Assembly (NCBI GenBank): GCA_030247855.1
Contig: JAPDRN010000073.1
Location: 118,169 to 182,168, forward strand
Source of the DNA: Knufia peltigerae
Lineage: Eukaryota > Ascomycota > Eurotiomycetes > Chaetothyriales > Trichomeriaceae
Direction: 5' to 3'
Length of the DNA stretch: 64,000 nucleotides
The notes under the pieces: model-generated
Told to the model about the DNA's origin: nothing
Databases searched by the model: none
What the model saw: the letters and a program-made list of their open reading frames with translations, nothing else
Part shown: in pieces, positions 31,166 to 41,275 of the stretch
Layout of the letters: every line of letters starts with the position of its first letter
How positions within the stretch are numbered: the first letter of the stretch is position 1
Position numbers and translations under genes: made by a program

Positions 31166-31558
31166 CTAAATCACCCTAGGCGCGTTTGTGGTGCCCGAAG
31201 ATGACAAACCGTTTTGCAGACTCGCCAGTGGTATTCTGCTCTTCGTACTCCATAGCTCAGAGTAACGGCCTCGAATGCAACCAGGATGAGGCATGGCCAT
31301 CTGCCGCTTATACGCGGCTTTGTCAAAATCTGCAAGATCGGGCTCCTTTGCCAATTTCTCTCGACTCCTCTTTTGTGTCCATGGCAATTGTGATTTGGAC
31401 TGAGATGTCTCTGTTGAGTGATATGCAGTCGGCGTAGTGATGTCCTTGGCATAAAGTTGCTCATTTATGGCGTCAAGGAGATCGTCTGGGTTCAAGTGTT
31501 GGTCAACCTTCCTTGAAGGCCATTCTTGTAGTTAGAATGCATTCTGAGAAGAGCTGAA
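31166..31558 (-). CDS. Weak hypothetical open frame downstream of RPC25
   Basis: A minus-strand frame of about 110 codons runs from an AG-preceded entry near 31520 to a stop at 31166 without an in-frame ATG near its start. It reads HLNPDDLLDAINEQLYAKD and is compositionally plausible. A second frame near its end reads EYEEQNTTGESAKRFVIFGH, which looks protein-like too. This suggests a spliced small gene whose exon structure I could not resolve. I do not recognise it. It may equally be 3' UTR of RPC25. Confidence 0.2.
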
Positions 31559-32422
31559 TCACCACCATTCAACTCCTCCCAGACCAGCCTCAGCCATTGA
31601 CGCCTGCAATGATGTGTTAGACGGGCAATCTCCACGAGCTATACAAGCATCTGCCTACCTCAATTGCATATGGTACTTTACGTTCACCTTCCTTCTCGAC
31701 CTCGTTGGGACCTTTTGGTGCTTGGTCATGCCATTTCTCGGCCTCGATCCGTAGATTCACGACAGTACCTTCATCAAACCAGAGTTCAGATTCTTCTGTC
31801 CTCCAAACCCAAGTCTTTTCTGCTTCATCGCTATTAATCTTCCGTCAGTACCAACGCAGCCTTGGGATCGCGAAACTCAACGCGACTCACAATTGGCAAC
31901 CTTCAAATAGCATCGTCTGTGGGACGAAAATGTCATCGAAGAACTGCGTGGTAATTCGAATGCCCGTCGGTGTGCATTTCTGGACGGTGCCCGTAATGAT
32001 TTCGCCCTTGAACGGTCTGAAAACGATCATTCGGAAAGTGACTGGACTGCCCTCAGCATGGAATTAGAGAGCTTCGAATGATTAGATAGCCATACCGTTC
32101 ACGTTTGCGTTGCCCGTGCCCGTGCCGATCAATCCGTCCGAGGCCTTGAGGAGGTCATACATGCAGATACACAGTCCGACTTTCTGCACAACCTGTCCAT
32201 GGTTCAGAAATGGGCGCTGCCTGAAGACAAAATCGCGGTCCATACCTTGTTTGAAAATTTCTCATTTATGCGGTCCTCGAGGTCTTTGGAAGTTATTAGG
32301 TTGGTTGTGAACCCATGAGGCGGGATCTGGACGAGATCATCGAATTTGGTCTGGAAATGAAATTAATTTTGAACTTTAGTATGCAGACGTTCAGTTCAGT
32401 CGCAACCTACGAGAATGAACAT
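31559..32422 (-). CDS. RPC25: RNA polymerase III subunit RPC25/RPC8 (S1-domain stalk subunit)
   Basis: This six-exon gene of 193 aa encodes the Pol III homologue of Rpb7, which forms the stalk used in initiation with its partner Rpc17. Minus-strand exons are 32422-32411 (MFIL), 32350-32246, 32192-32096, 32041-31891, 31830-31659 and 31603-31559. The spliced protein reads MFIL-TKFDDLVQIPPHGF, then QKVGLCICMYDLL. It continues into the S1-like part with FRMIVFRPFKGEIITGTVQK, FFDDIFVPQTMLFEG and EKTWVWR, and ends in the family-typical GLGGVEWW. All phases agree. The third acceptor had to be chosen five bases downstream of the first AG to stay in frame. No single exon exceeds 172 nt, which is why the gene is easy to miss. 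Confidence 0.9.
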
Positions 32423-32561
32423 GTTGCTCCCGAAGACAAGAGCCAAATGCAGGCTGAAGATTATCTGACTCAAGACCAGGCATGATCTTTTCGGATAGTT
32501 ACTCTGTTTCGTCTGGTTTACAATTAATTCAACGAGAGGTGCAGTGAAATTTCCTGCCGAA

Positions 32562-33306
32562 TTAAGCGGCTGGTACCGCCGCTTTTGGAGGCGGATTTCC
32601 ATTTATGCCAAGAACGCTAAGCATAGACACCCTGGAAAGATCTTTATCCCTACTATTCCAACCACGACGCCTCGAGAACGTGCAGAGGCAACCTCTACGA
32701 GCTTCATTATATTCTCTTAAAGAGAGAGCGAGAGCGAGAGATTCTCTTTTTCTAACCGTCTGGGAGAACCCGCGCGAACGCGTGGGCTCGACCAAGGATT
32801 CCAAGCCATTCTTTTCTGCGAGAGCGGCACGGTCTGCCATGAGTGGACTTCCAGTCGCGGTGGTGGCAACGAAAGCCGCTGAACCTACAAGCTCTGGATA
32901 GGCGAGGGCAAATAGCTGAATGATTCCACCGTTGAAGGAAACGCCCATCACATCGATCTTCTCGATAGACAATGCTTTCAAGACGTCACGAAGATCGCCG
33001 GCCAACTGAGACAGAGACGTGATGCCAGGTGCATCATTTGCGGTCCCCATGTCCACGCAGACCCTAACAGAGAACTCTCCGTGACGAGCCGATTTTGTCT
33101 TAGGATGTTGCTAGAGCCTCGAAGATACCGTGCTCAATCCACATTTGGCCGTCCATCGACAAGGCATGGACAAGGACGATTGGCATGCCTTCGCCACCAC
33201 TATCTCGAACGCAAGTAGAGTGGTCAGAGATAGCTACCATGCAGCTCGTGGCGGATAGCCTCGACCCAGCATTTGTGGAATGCTCATCGTTGTCGCGGTG
33301 AGCCAT
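32562..33306 (-). pseudogene. Decayed alpha/beta hydrolase
   Basis: A minus-strand hydrolase remnant. The first 68 codons from 33306 give a good N-terminus (MPIVLVHALSMDGQMW) but meet a stop at 33100. The next conserved stretch, LRGHG, is in one frame and ANDAPGITSLSQLAGDLRDV in another, so at least one stop and one frameshift separate the halves. No intron with usable splice sites bridges them. The second part keeps a nucleophile-elbow-like GVSFNGG and AYPELVGSAAFVATTATG. It then loses similarity to the fold after SLVEPT, with an (AG)-rich tract and no catalytic Asp or His region. It was probably an enol-lactonase-type enzyme. It lies next to the intact decarboxylase-family genes. Confidence 0.7.
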
Positions 33307-33645
33307 GATGGTCTAATATTCTCAGAGGCAGTCAAATGTATGAAGATCTAGTAGGTCTCCAAGGTGATATCAGTGAGTCTTGTGAGAGAAGTGTGTTGAG
33401 CCAAGTAATGTGTTCCCAAATTCTATATCACCACTTTTCGGCCAAATCGGTCCAGGGTCGATCCCCCACTCGGGAGTATCGAACTACCTTATGAGTGTGT
33501 TGTACCGTCTAACTTGTTCATATCATCTGCAGCTGCTGTCCACACCATGGGTTTGTACTACTCGCACTGCTCTCACGTTCCATTCCATCTCAGGTGTGAT
33601 CGATGAGTGATCTTTACTACCCAGTGACTGAGCAGACAAATAAGT
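33307..33645. other. Intergenic region
   Basis: This stretch lies between the hydrolase remnant and the first carboxymuconolactone decarboxylase-like gene. It probably holds the latter's promoter. I see nothing else in it. Confidence 0.45.
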
Positions 33646-34281
33646 ATGCGTCTTCACTATATTGCGCACCCATCGAGGACCCTCTCTGCTGGGTATCAAG
33701 AGATCGTCCAGCGGATCGAAACTCGTCGACGAGCAACAGGTCTACTCCCACTGGACTTGACACTGTTACATGCACCAGAAATAGCCAATGGTATGTACAG
33801 GATGCCCTCATCCATCCGGTAATGCTACAACCTGCCCCTGACATGGAATAATTCAGGCTGGAATACTCTATTTGATGCCATCCGGACCAAGAACTCGCTA
33901 GCTGAAGACATCCGCGAAATTGCGATCTGTCGTACTGCCTTGATCAACCGGGCCTGGTTCGAATGGAATGCGCACGCTCCTATACTCCAACACTGCAAAG
34001 GGTTCACCATTGATCAGTTCGAAACCGTGAAGCAGAGGTCTCCTTCGTGTCAAGGGGTCCTTAACAATCAGCAATGGGCTGTTCTGAGATATGCTGATAT
34101 CATGACCACAGAGGTGGCGGTACCTCAAGCGCTATTTGACGAGGTTCGGGCGACAGGATTCAGTGCCCAGCAAATGGTCGAACTCACGGCTACGATTGCA
34201 ACCTACAATATGGTCGGACGCTTTCTGGTAGCACTGGATGTTGGCGAGGAGAACGATAAGCCGCCAGACTGGGCAGTGTAG
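33646..34281 (+). CDS. Carboxymuconolactone decarboxylase-like (AhpD-fold) protein A
   Basis: This protein of 189 aa has exons 33646-33790 and 33857-34281. The spliced product starts MRLHYIAHPSRTLSAGYQ. It has the family blocks LLPLDLTLLHAPEIANGWN, EIAICRTALINRAWFEW and NAHAPILQ. The conserved Glu, Cys and His of the AhpD-like E-x3-C...H arrangement are present. The start was chosen by likeness to the neighbouring paralogue (MRLAYVEAD). Family members decarboxylate gamma-carboxymuconolactone in protocatechuate breakdown or act as peroxidase-like reductases. Fungal members in clusters often have unassigned roles. It is convergent with paralogue B, with 97 bp between the stops. Confidence 0.82.
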
Positions 34282-34378
34282 GGAGAAGGACAGAGACATA
34301 CACGTCTTGGCTGAGCATTGGACTTTAGAAGGTGACACATATGATATCCTACAAAATACGCGATATAAGGTATTTGCA

Positions 34379-35069
34379 TCAGAAAGGTTTCGGACCATTT
34401 CTCTCAGCCACTGCAGCTGTCAGTCTGCCTATGTCATCCAGATAGGAGCTCATAGTGAAGCCGCCACTTACCGTTCAAAGCCACCAAGAGCCTGCTCAAG
34501 CAGTTATAAGCCGCGACCTGAAACAGCCCAACTTTAGTGATCTGAATTGGACTGGACCAGGAGATTGCCTCACTCACCGTGCCTGTGATCTCAACTACTT
34601 CCTGGTCACTGAATTGGCTCTTCAACGCGGCAAACAGCTCATCCGCGACCTCAACATCAGCCGTCATGGCGTCTGTATACCTTGCCACGGTCCACTGCTT
34701 GTCAGTCAGCCCGCTTTCCCTGGCACCAGCACCAATCTGATCCTCGGCCAACGTCTTCATGCCAGTGTCCGATACACCACTCGCCCGGGCCAGAGGAGCG
34801 TGATGTTCCCATCCGTACCACGCTCGATTTCTGATCGATACTCTGCACATGATGATCTCGTTGATATCGGTGGTCAAAGTGAGATGGTTCGTCACCGCGT
34901 CCATGAGCGCGTTGAATCCGTCGGCGAACGAAGGGGAGTGCAGGATGGCCCGATCGAGGGGCTGCAGTCCACGTGGATGTCGTCGTTGAAGGATCCGGTC
35001 GACAACAGCGGCAGCATCGCTGCTCAACGAGGCCTTGATGGCATCGGCCTCGACGTACGCAAGACGCAT
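34379..35069 (-). CDS. Carboxymuconolactone decarboxylase-like (AhpD-fold) protein B
   Basis: This protein of 191 aa is on the minus strand with exons 35069-34578, 34517-34472 and 34416-34379. The first intron (60 nt) is a multiple of three without a stop, so unspliced reading would add 20 residues. The GTGAGT donor and TTTCAG acceptor, and the fit to paralogue A, argue for removal. Blocks match paralogue A: MRLAYVEAD, LQPLDRAILHSPSFADGFN, EIIMCRVSIRNRAWYGW, HHAPLARASG. The last exon ends in AAVAERNGPKPF. It shares the divergent region at 35070-35767 with the MFS permease. Confidence 0.82.
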
Positions 35070-35767
35070 GTTTGAGAGACGATGAGCTCAAGTATAGAGC
35101 CTGGACGAACTTGAGGCGACGTTGAGCTTGTCAACGATAGCTGCACCACCCGCGAACTTCACAATGCGACTCGCTCTTCATTCGAGGTCTTATCCGCTCT
35201 GGCCCTTTCTAACGACGACTAACGACGACGGCTTTGCCGATGTCGTACGAGCAATGGTGCTGGTACACCGTCCCGTACCTATGTAAAGGCCCCACATCAC
35301 GGCTCGGGCTGCGAAGTATTCATTGCCCCTTAACTAGTCACAACAGGCGTCCCCTTCACCCCGCTCGGCCCCGGACTCCGAGTAGCTCCACTCCGCCCCC
35401 TCCCCGGCCCGCCCTTCAAACCCTAGAGCCCATCTCATCGACCAACTTTCTTTTGAGCCATCTGTGTCGGACCACATCTCGCAAGGCTGGATGTTGCAGC
35501 CAATATCCATGAAGACCGTACGCTGCGGCACGGCGTAGATGATACAGTACTGCTATACCGGCCCGAGATGTATCTCCTACACCCCACAGAACCCCGCGAA
35601 AAACATACACAAAAAGCAAGGTGACATCCGGGGTAAGAGAAGAGGGCCATCGATTTGATTCAGCAACCCCGTCTACGCCGCTCCATTTCATCCCTAGACC
35701 GGCCAAGCATTCGACCGAGTTGCGCTTGGCGAAGGATATCTGACGACTTCGGCTCACCACAAAAATC
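35070..35767. promoter_or_regulatory. Divergent intergenic region (decarboxylase-like B / MFS permease)
   Basis: This 698 bp region must carry both promoters. It is C-rich around 35350-35430. No regulator site was identified with confidence. Confidence 0.45.
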
Positions 35768-37871
35768 ATGACTCTCAACGACGAGAAGAGCGATGCCCAT
35801 CCTGTGGCAGAGAAGCACGTCGAAGATGCCATCGTCGTCGGAACCTCGCAGCTTGAAGTTGATCCCGAGGATGCGGGCCGGAAGAAGGCTCTGACACGAA
35901 AGATCCTATGGAAAACAGACCTCAGGTAAGATACTGCGCGTGCATTCTGTTCGCCCCCGGGGGGTTGCCGTGTCTCGTTCCTCGAGACGGAGAGAAAGAA
36001 AAAGATAAAGAGGGGGAGAGATGGAGAGAAAGCAATAGGGCGCGCAACGACTGACAACGAGCAGGATTCTTCCACTCCTCATCATTCTCTACCTCTGCTG
36101 CTGGATCGACCGCGCCAACGTGGGCAACGCAAAGATCCTAGGCCTCCCCGAGTCCCTCCACATCAACTCTCACCAATACGGCATCGCCCTGGCCGTCTTC
36201 TACGTCTTCTACATCATCTCCGAGGTTCCATCGGTGCTCCTCCTGAAGATCGTCACTCCACGACGATGGCTCGCCGCTCTGGGCATCGCGTGTGGGATTC
36301 TCGGCATGTGTCTGGCGTTTGTGCAGAATCTCGCCGGCTTCATCGTGCTGCGAATCATTCTGGGCCTCTTCGAGGGCGGTAAGTCTGCGTCTGCGTCTGC
36401 GTCTGCCTTTTGTCAAACTGAAACCAACCACAATCTTCCCCGACTGCAATGTTAGCCTCCAAGCTGACGTGCCCGGCACATTCGCCCGCCCCTGACAGGT
36501 CTCCTCCCGGGTATCGTGGTCTATCTGTCGGGACTGTACACGCGCGGAGAACTCGCTCTGCGGATCGGCATCTTCTACACGTCCGCGACGCTCGCGGGCG
36601 CGTTCAGCGGCCTACTGGCCCGCGGACTGTCGGCCATAAGACCCCGCGGCGGTATCGACGCGGGCTGGCGCTGGATCATGCTGATCGAGGGCCTCCTGAC
36701 CATGGTCGTGTGCGTCGTCGTCGTGACGCTCCTGCCCAATACCATCTCCGCCGCCCGGTTCCTCACGCCCGAGGAAAGGGAATACGCAGCGACCCGGCTG
36801 CACGTCGACGCGACCGCGCACGTCGAAGGCGGACGCGAGGTCGAGGCCGAGAAGTTCAGCTGGTCCGAGGTCCGACGAGGCCTGTTGAACCTCCAGGCCT
36901 GGCTGGCCGCCCTGACGTACATCACCATGCTGTCCGGCATCTACTCGATCAGCATCTTCTTGCCGTCGATCATCAAGGGCCTGGGCTACACGGCGAACTC
37001 GGCGCAGCTCTGGTCCGTCATTCCCTACGCCGTGGCGACGGTCTTCACCATCGCCGTGGCCGTCTTGTCCGATCGGTACCAGCTGCGCGGTCCGTTTATG
37101 CTGATCACCCTCCCCGTGGCGATCGTCGGATACGCGGTCATCGCCAACGTCGATGACTCGAAGGTCCACGTCAAATTCGCCATGACATGCCTGATCGCCT
37201 CGGGCCTGTACGGCAGTGCCCCGCCCTGTATCGTCTGGGTGACGAACAACTGCTCTGGCCACTACAAACGCGCCGCCTCATCCGGTACGTACACAACGCT
37301 GCATCCCCACATGGACAAGACACGGACACGATCATCGAAACCTCCTCGAGGTTTTGGTTCCGACAAGGAACGTGGAGATGATATATGCTGACGTCTGTGG
37401 TCTGCGTGTACAGGTCTCCAACTAGCTGTCGCAAACTGTGGCGGTTTCATCGGATGTGAGTTCCTCCCTGAACCCCTGACGCTCATACCCGCACGACGTC
37501 TGTTCCAGACTGACCAGAGCCCTCTTCGTATACAGCATTCATCTATCCAGCCGAGCAGGGGCCTCGATATTTCGAGTCGCACACCATTATCATGTCACTT
37601 CTGATCCTCGGATGGTTCACGCAAGTTTTTCCCTTCCATCTCTTCTCCCGCATTTCTCTTCTGCCCCAGTTCTCTTCTCCCTCATTTCCCGCTATTCGCG
37701 CACTGTTACGGGTACGTCTTTCCCCATCCTACGTGCTGATTTACGGATTCTAGTGTCATCGTGAATATTCTCTACTGTGCCAAAATCAACCGAGACAAGG
37801 CCAACGGGAAATACGATCAATTCATCGGCTATGGAGACGACAGGGATCCACAATACAAGATGACGATTTAA
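35768..37871 (+). CDS. MFS permease of the anion:cation symporter (DAL5-like) family
   Basis: This 12-helix plasma membrane transporter has 500 aa. Exons are 35768-35925, 36065-36378, 36499-37284, 37414-37455, 37536-37620 and 37754-37871. Landmarks are the cytosolic leader ending KILWKTDLRILP and the first-helix motif CCWIDRANVGNAKI. Next come SEVPSVLLLKIVTPRRW and the GLFEGGLLPGIVVYLSGLY block that typifies fungal allantoate, pantothenate and nicotinate-type permeases. A late TNNCSGHYKRAASSG loop and YPAEQGPRYFESH before the last helix complete the pattern. The last intron begins with GC (ttcac|gcaagt), a GC-AG intron needed to keep frame. Such permeases import organic anions, fitting a role in substrate uptake for the neighbouring cluster. 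Confidence 0.88.
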
Positions 37872-38410
37872 ATCTGTTGTGCCGTCCTGTAGCTTTCCAA
37901 GGTGATCGGGTCTTGTGCGATGGGCGATCACGAAGATCCCGACTTCTGGACAAGTGGTGGTAAGTAGGATGGAATAAGGGCCTACATACTGCTTAATCAA
38001 TCGTCCAAGCACACCGTCTTGCAAAACAAATAGCTGTGCATCTATGCTCTGCCACAACAATCACCGCCAAAAAGTAGGAGGGAAGAGAACAACGATTTAA
38101 CAGTGCAAATGATTTTGTCTCTCTAAGCTTTGTTCAGTGTTGTTTGCGAAAACACTGACGGTGCGTAAAATTCTTCGCCACTGTATCTTGATGATTTCAA
38201 GGCCTTGTCTAGTTCTCTCTTTTTAGGATATGAGGAGGTTCAAATCATGAGACTAGAGAGACGGAAATGGTCTCGGGCGTTACAAACAACATAACGACGA
38301 CTCACTCATTGCAGAGTATCAGTCTCATATATTGGCATCTTTGATTATTACACAACCCAACACAAGTGCTATTTGAATATTTCCACCTCCATCGTCCTGA
38401 TCATAGCACA
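37872..38410. other. Convergent intergenic region
   Basis: This gap lies between the 3' ends of the MFS permease and the CoA ligase. I see no gene in it. Confidence 0.5.
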
Positions 38411-40724
38411 TCACAGCTTTGCAGTCTGCTTCAAGCTCCCCAGATCATCGGGCCTCGCAAACTGTTCATACCATTGCAAGCAATCGGGATTGGCGATGGT
38501 AGAGCTCGGAGTAATCTTTTGGCCAGACACTATCTTCTTCACCGGAACCTCAGTCTTCTTGCCCGTGGCGGTCATTGGTATAGCTTGAGTCTCACATATC
38601 AGTCGAGGGACGTGTCTCGCACTGAGTGTCCGGCGGATGTGGACCTCGATGGCTGTCTTCAGCTGCTGGTCGAATCGGTGTCCTTGGACCATCTTCACAA
38701 ACAACAAGACCTGCTCATCGCGATCAGATGGCCTCTTACGTCCAACGCATAGGCTGTCTTCGATTTGATGGAATGCAGCTAGACAGTTGTAGATTTCTGC
38801 GCTGCCAAAACGTACTCCTATTTCATTGTTAGCGAGTGAGTGGCATAGCTATGTCGAGCGGTATCGTATATTACCGGAGGGGTTTAGAACACCGTCGCTG
38901 CGGCCTAGGAACATGATTCCCTGTGTGTTGGGATCTAGGCGGATGAAGTCTCCCTGGCACCATTTACCTGTCACTGATTAGCCGTCAGCTGTCTTCCAAA
39001 GGGCCTGGACATGGCTTGCCTGGATACTTCTCAAAGTACGAAGCTCGGTAACGGTTTCCCTCTGGATCTCCCCAGAAGAAAACAGGCTCTGATGGGAAGG
39101 GTGCAGTGCACACCAGTTCTCCAGAGTTACCGGTGGAATCAATGACTTTGCCTTCTTCAGAATAAACCTCGACTTTCATGCCCAAGGTTCGAGCCTGACA
39201 CCAGCCAGCGTACACAGGTAAAGTCGATGCACCACCCACGACTATCGCAGCAATTCATTAGCTCGAGACTCTACGAACGTGTAAATTGACTCACATGCGC
39301 CTGCAATATCTGTACCACCAGACATACTCATCAGGTGTACGGAACCGAAGGTTCTGTAGACCCAATGGAACTGAGATTCATGCAGGACAGATCCTGTGCT
39401 CGTGATGGTTCTCAGTTTCTTCAGACTCGCCACGTCTTCTCTCTTGACACCTGCTTGCTCGAGGAGGCTAAGGTATTGTGGACTGATACCAAAGTGAGTG
39501 ACGCTTTCGTCTTCTAATATCATCAAAAGACGACGGACGGTTGGCTGGAAAGGAGAACCATCATACAAGATGGATCTTGCGCCGCTCAGCAGACCAAGCA
39601 GAGCGTAAATATGCATAAACCAATTAGTCTGTTGCAACTCAGATCAGTCAAGGCAACCAAGATCTCCGCAAAGCATACGCACCGAGGAATACTGCAGATA
39701 GACACTATCTTTTTTCATATCCATGCACAATATCTGTTCCAATTTGTGCTTGATAAGCACACCACCTTGAGAGTGAACGAGGCATTTGGGCTGTCCAGTG
39801 GTGCCGGAAGAATAGACAATAATAAATGGATGAGAAAAGTTCAAGGGCACGAAGTTTAGCTTCTTGGACACCCCCGCGGTGAACGTGCTGAGACTGTGGA
39901 TTCCGTCGCGGCTTTGATCCGGGAAGGAGTCATTGAAGCGTGGAACAAAAACCAAAGCCCGTAACTGGGCCTTTTGTTTCAGGATTCCCGCCACTGACTG
40001 GACTTTGGCCCGACAAGAAATACGCTTGCCATTGTACAGGCACCAGTCGTCGGCAAACAAAATCTTCGGCGAAACTTGGATGAACCGGTCCAAAATACCT
40101 TGCTCACCCAACTCAGGAGAACAACAAGTAAATATGGCGCCGACTGCCGCAGTGGCCATGAGTATCGTGTAAGTGTCGATGCTGTTGGCTCCAATACATG
40201 CAACACGATCGGACTTGCCGACACCGATTCGTGTTAGGGCATTCGCAAGCGTCCCAATACGATCACGCAGTTGGGGGAGCGTAACATGTTCAATCTCGCC
40301 AACAGCTTCGCGGATTCCAGTGAGTACAGGCTTCTCTGAGTCGTGTTGGTCGACATGTGGACTCTCCAGGATGTTTTGTGCAATATTTAGTTGTGCTCCC
40401 GAAAACCAAGTCGGTGGAGGATAAAGCGTGGATGCTTCGGTTGCCGCAATGGCAAATGATGGATGTCGTGACGCCTTCACTTTTGTAAACTCCCAGACAA
40501 GCATCCAAAAATCATTTAGATTCGTGGTAGACCATCTCCAAAGATGGTGATAGTCACCTACAACAGTTCAGCATGCGTGAGTGACGGGTTGAAGGACTTT
40601 AGAAGAGACATTCCGACTCACCGAGATGCAGGCTATGCCTCTTGTTTGCGAGACATCTAAATCGATCGATTTGAGTCGAGCTGCCATCCCAAGGCTCCCA
40701 AAGCTTTGTCAAAGATTGTGCCAT
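38411..40724 (-). CDS. Acetoacetyl-CoA synthetase-like AMP-forming ligase
   Basis: This ANL-superfamily ligase has about 677 aa. Minus-strand exons are 40724-40622, 40557-39683, 39628-39295, 39241-39020, 38967-38875 and 38817-38411. It begins MAQSLTKLWEPWDG and contains the N-terminal block WRWSTTNLNDFW typical of acetoacetyl-CoA synthetases. The P-loop YSSGTTGQPKCLVHSQGG lies near residue 285. SGGTDIAGAFVGGASTLPVYAGW and KYPGKWCQGDFIR are further family blocks. The C-terminal catalytic lysine motif is TATGKKTEVPVKK. The fourth intron (after KYPG) starts with GC, so it is a GC-AG intron. The family activates acetoacetate or related 3-oxo or branched acids. In this cluster it could activate a ring-cleavage product, which is inference. 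Confidence 0.88.
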
Positions 40725-41275
40725 TATTCTAGAACATGTAACACTTATTCAGTCTCACAATAACTCGCGATAAAATTGTGTCTGGAATATGTGGCTGAAG
40801 TCGCGCTGCTCCTGCAAAACTTTGCTTTAATGTACAAAGACGTGCACCGGCTCCTCCGTTCGTCGTACCAGTTGGGTACGTGAGCTGGGTTGAAAGAATG
40901 CGAACGCCCTGCTGGGGAGTGTCGGGGCACATACGGTCGTACGATATGCCCAATCAGCATGCTTCGGCCCCGTAAGACGTGTTTTCATTGGCTGAGGTCG
41001 AGGGTAGACTTCAGTACTCCGTCGACCGCCGTCTGTGGGACTTCGTCCGCACTTCTCCCCAAATTCTCTCATTTCGGGGAAAGGGGAACGTTGTGAGAGC
41101 GGTGGCTGGCATAATAGATGGCAAATCGATTTCTTCAAGAAGTACACGCTCGTATCGTTGCCCTGTCCGCATATGCGCGGACCGTGTTTGCACCTGCTGA
41201 ATGTTCCACTCGAGTGTGTCTTCAAGATCTCGGCTATCTGAAATTCTTTGTCACAAGAATTGACAACCTTATGCT
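40725..41275. promoter_or_regulatory. Upstream region of the CoA ligase
   Basis: This stretch lies between two minus-strand genes. It contains the ligase promoter and the transcription factor's 3' UTR. The small overlapping frames here show no motif. Confidence 0.45.

Noticed and set aside
34518..34577. Keeping the in-frame 60-nt segment of decarboxylase-like protein B as coding
   Set aside because: It has a strong GTGAGT donor and TTTCAG acceptor, and the paralogue lacks the extra 20 residues.
36449..37262. Two long frames (plus and minus) overlapping the MFS permease
   Set aside because: Both are Arg/Asp-rich shadows of a GC-rich transporter exon with clear membrane helices in its own frame.
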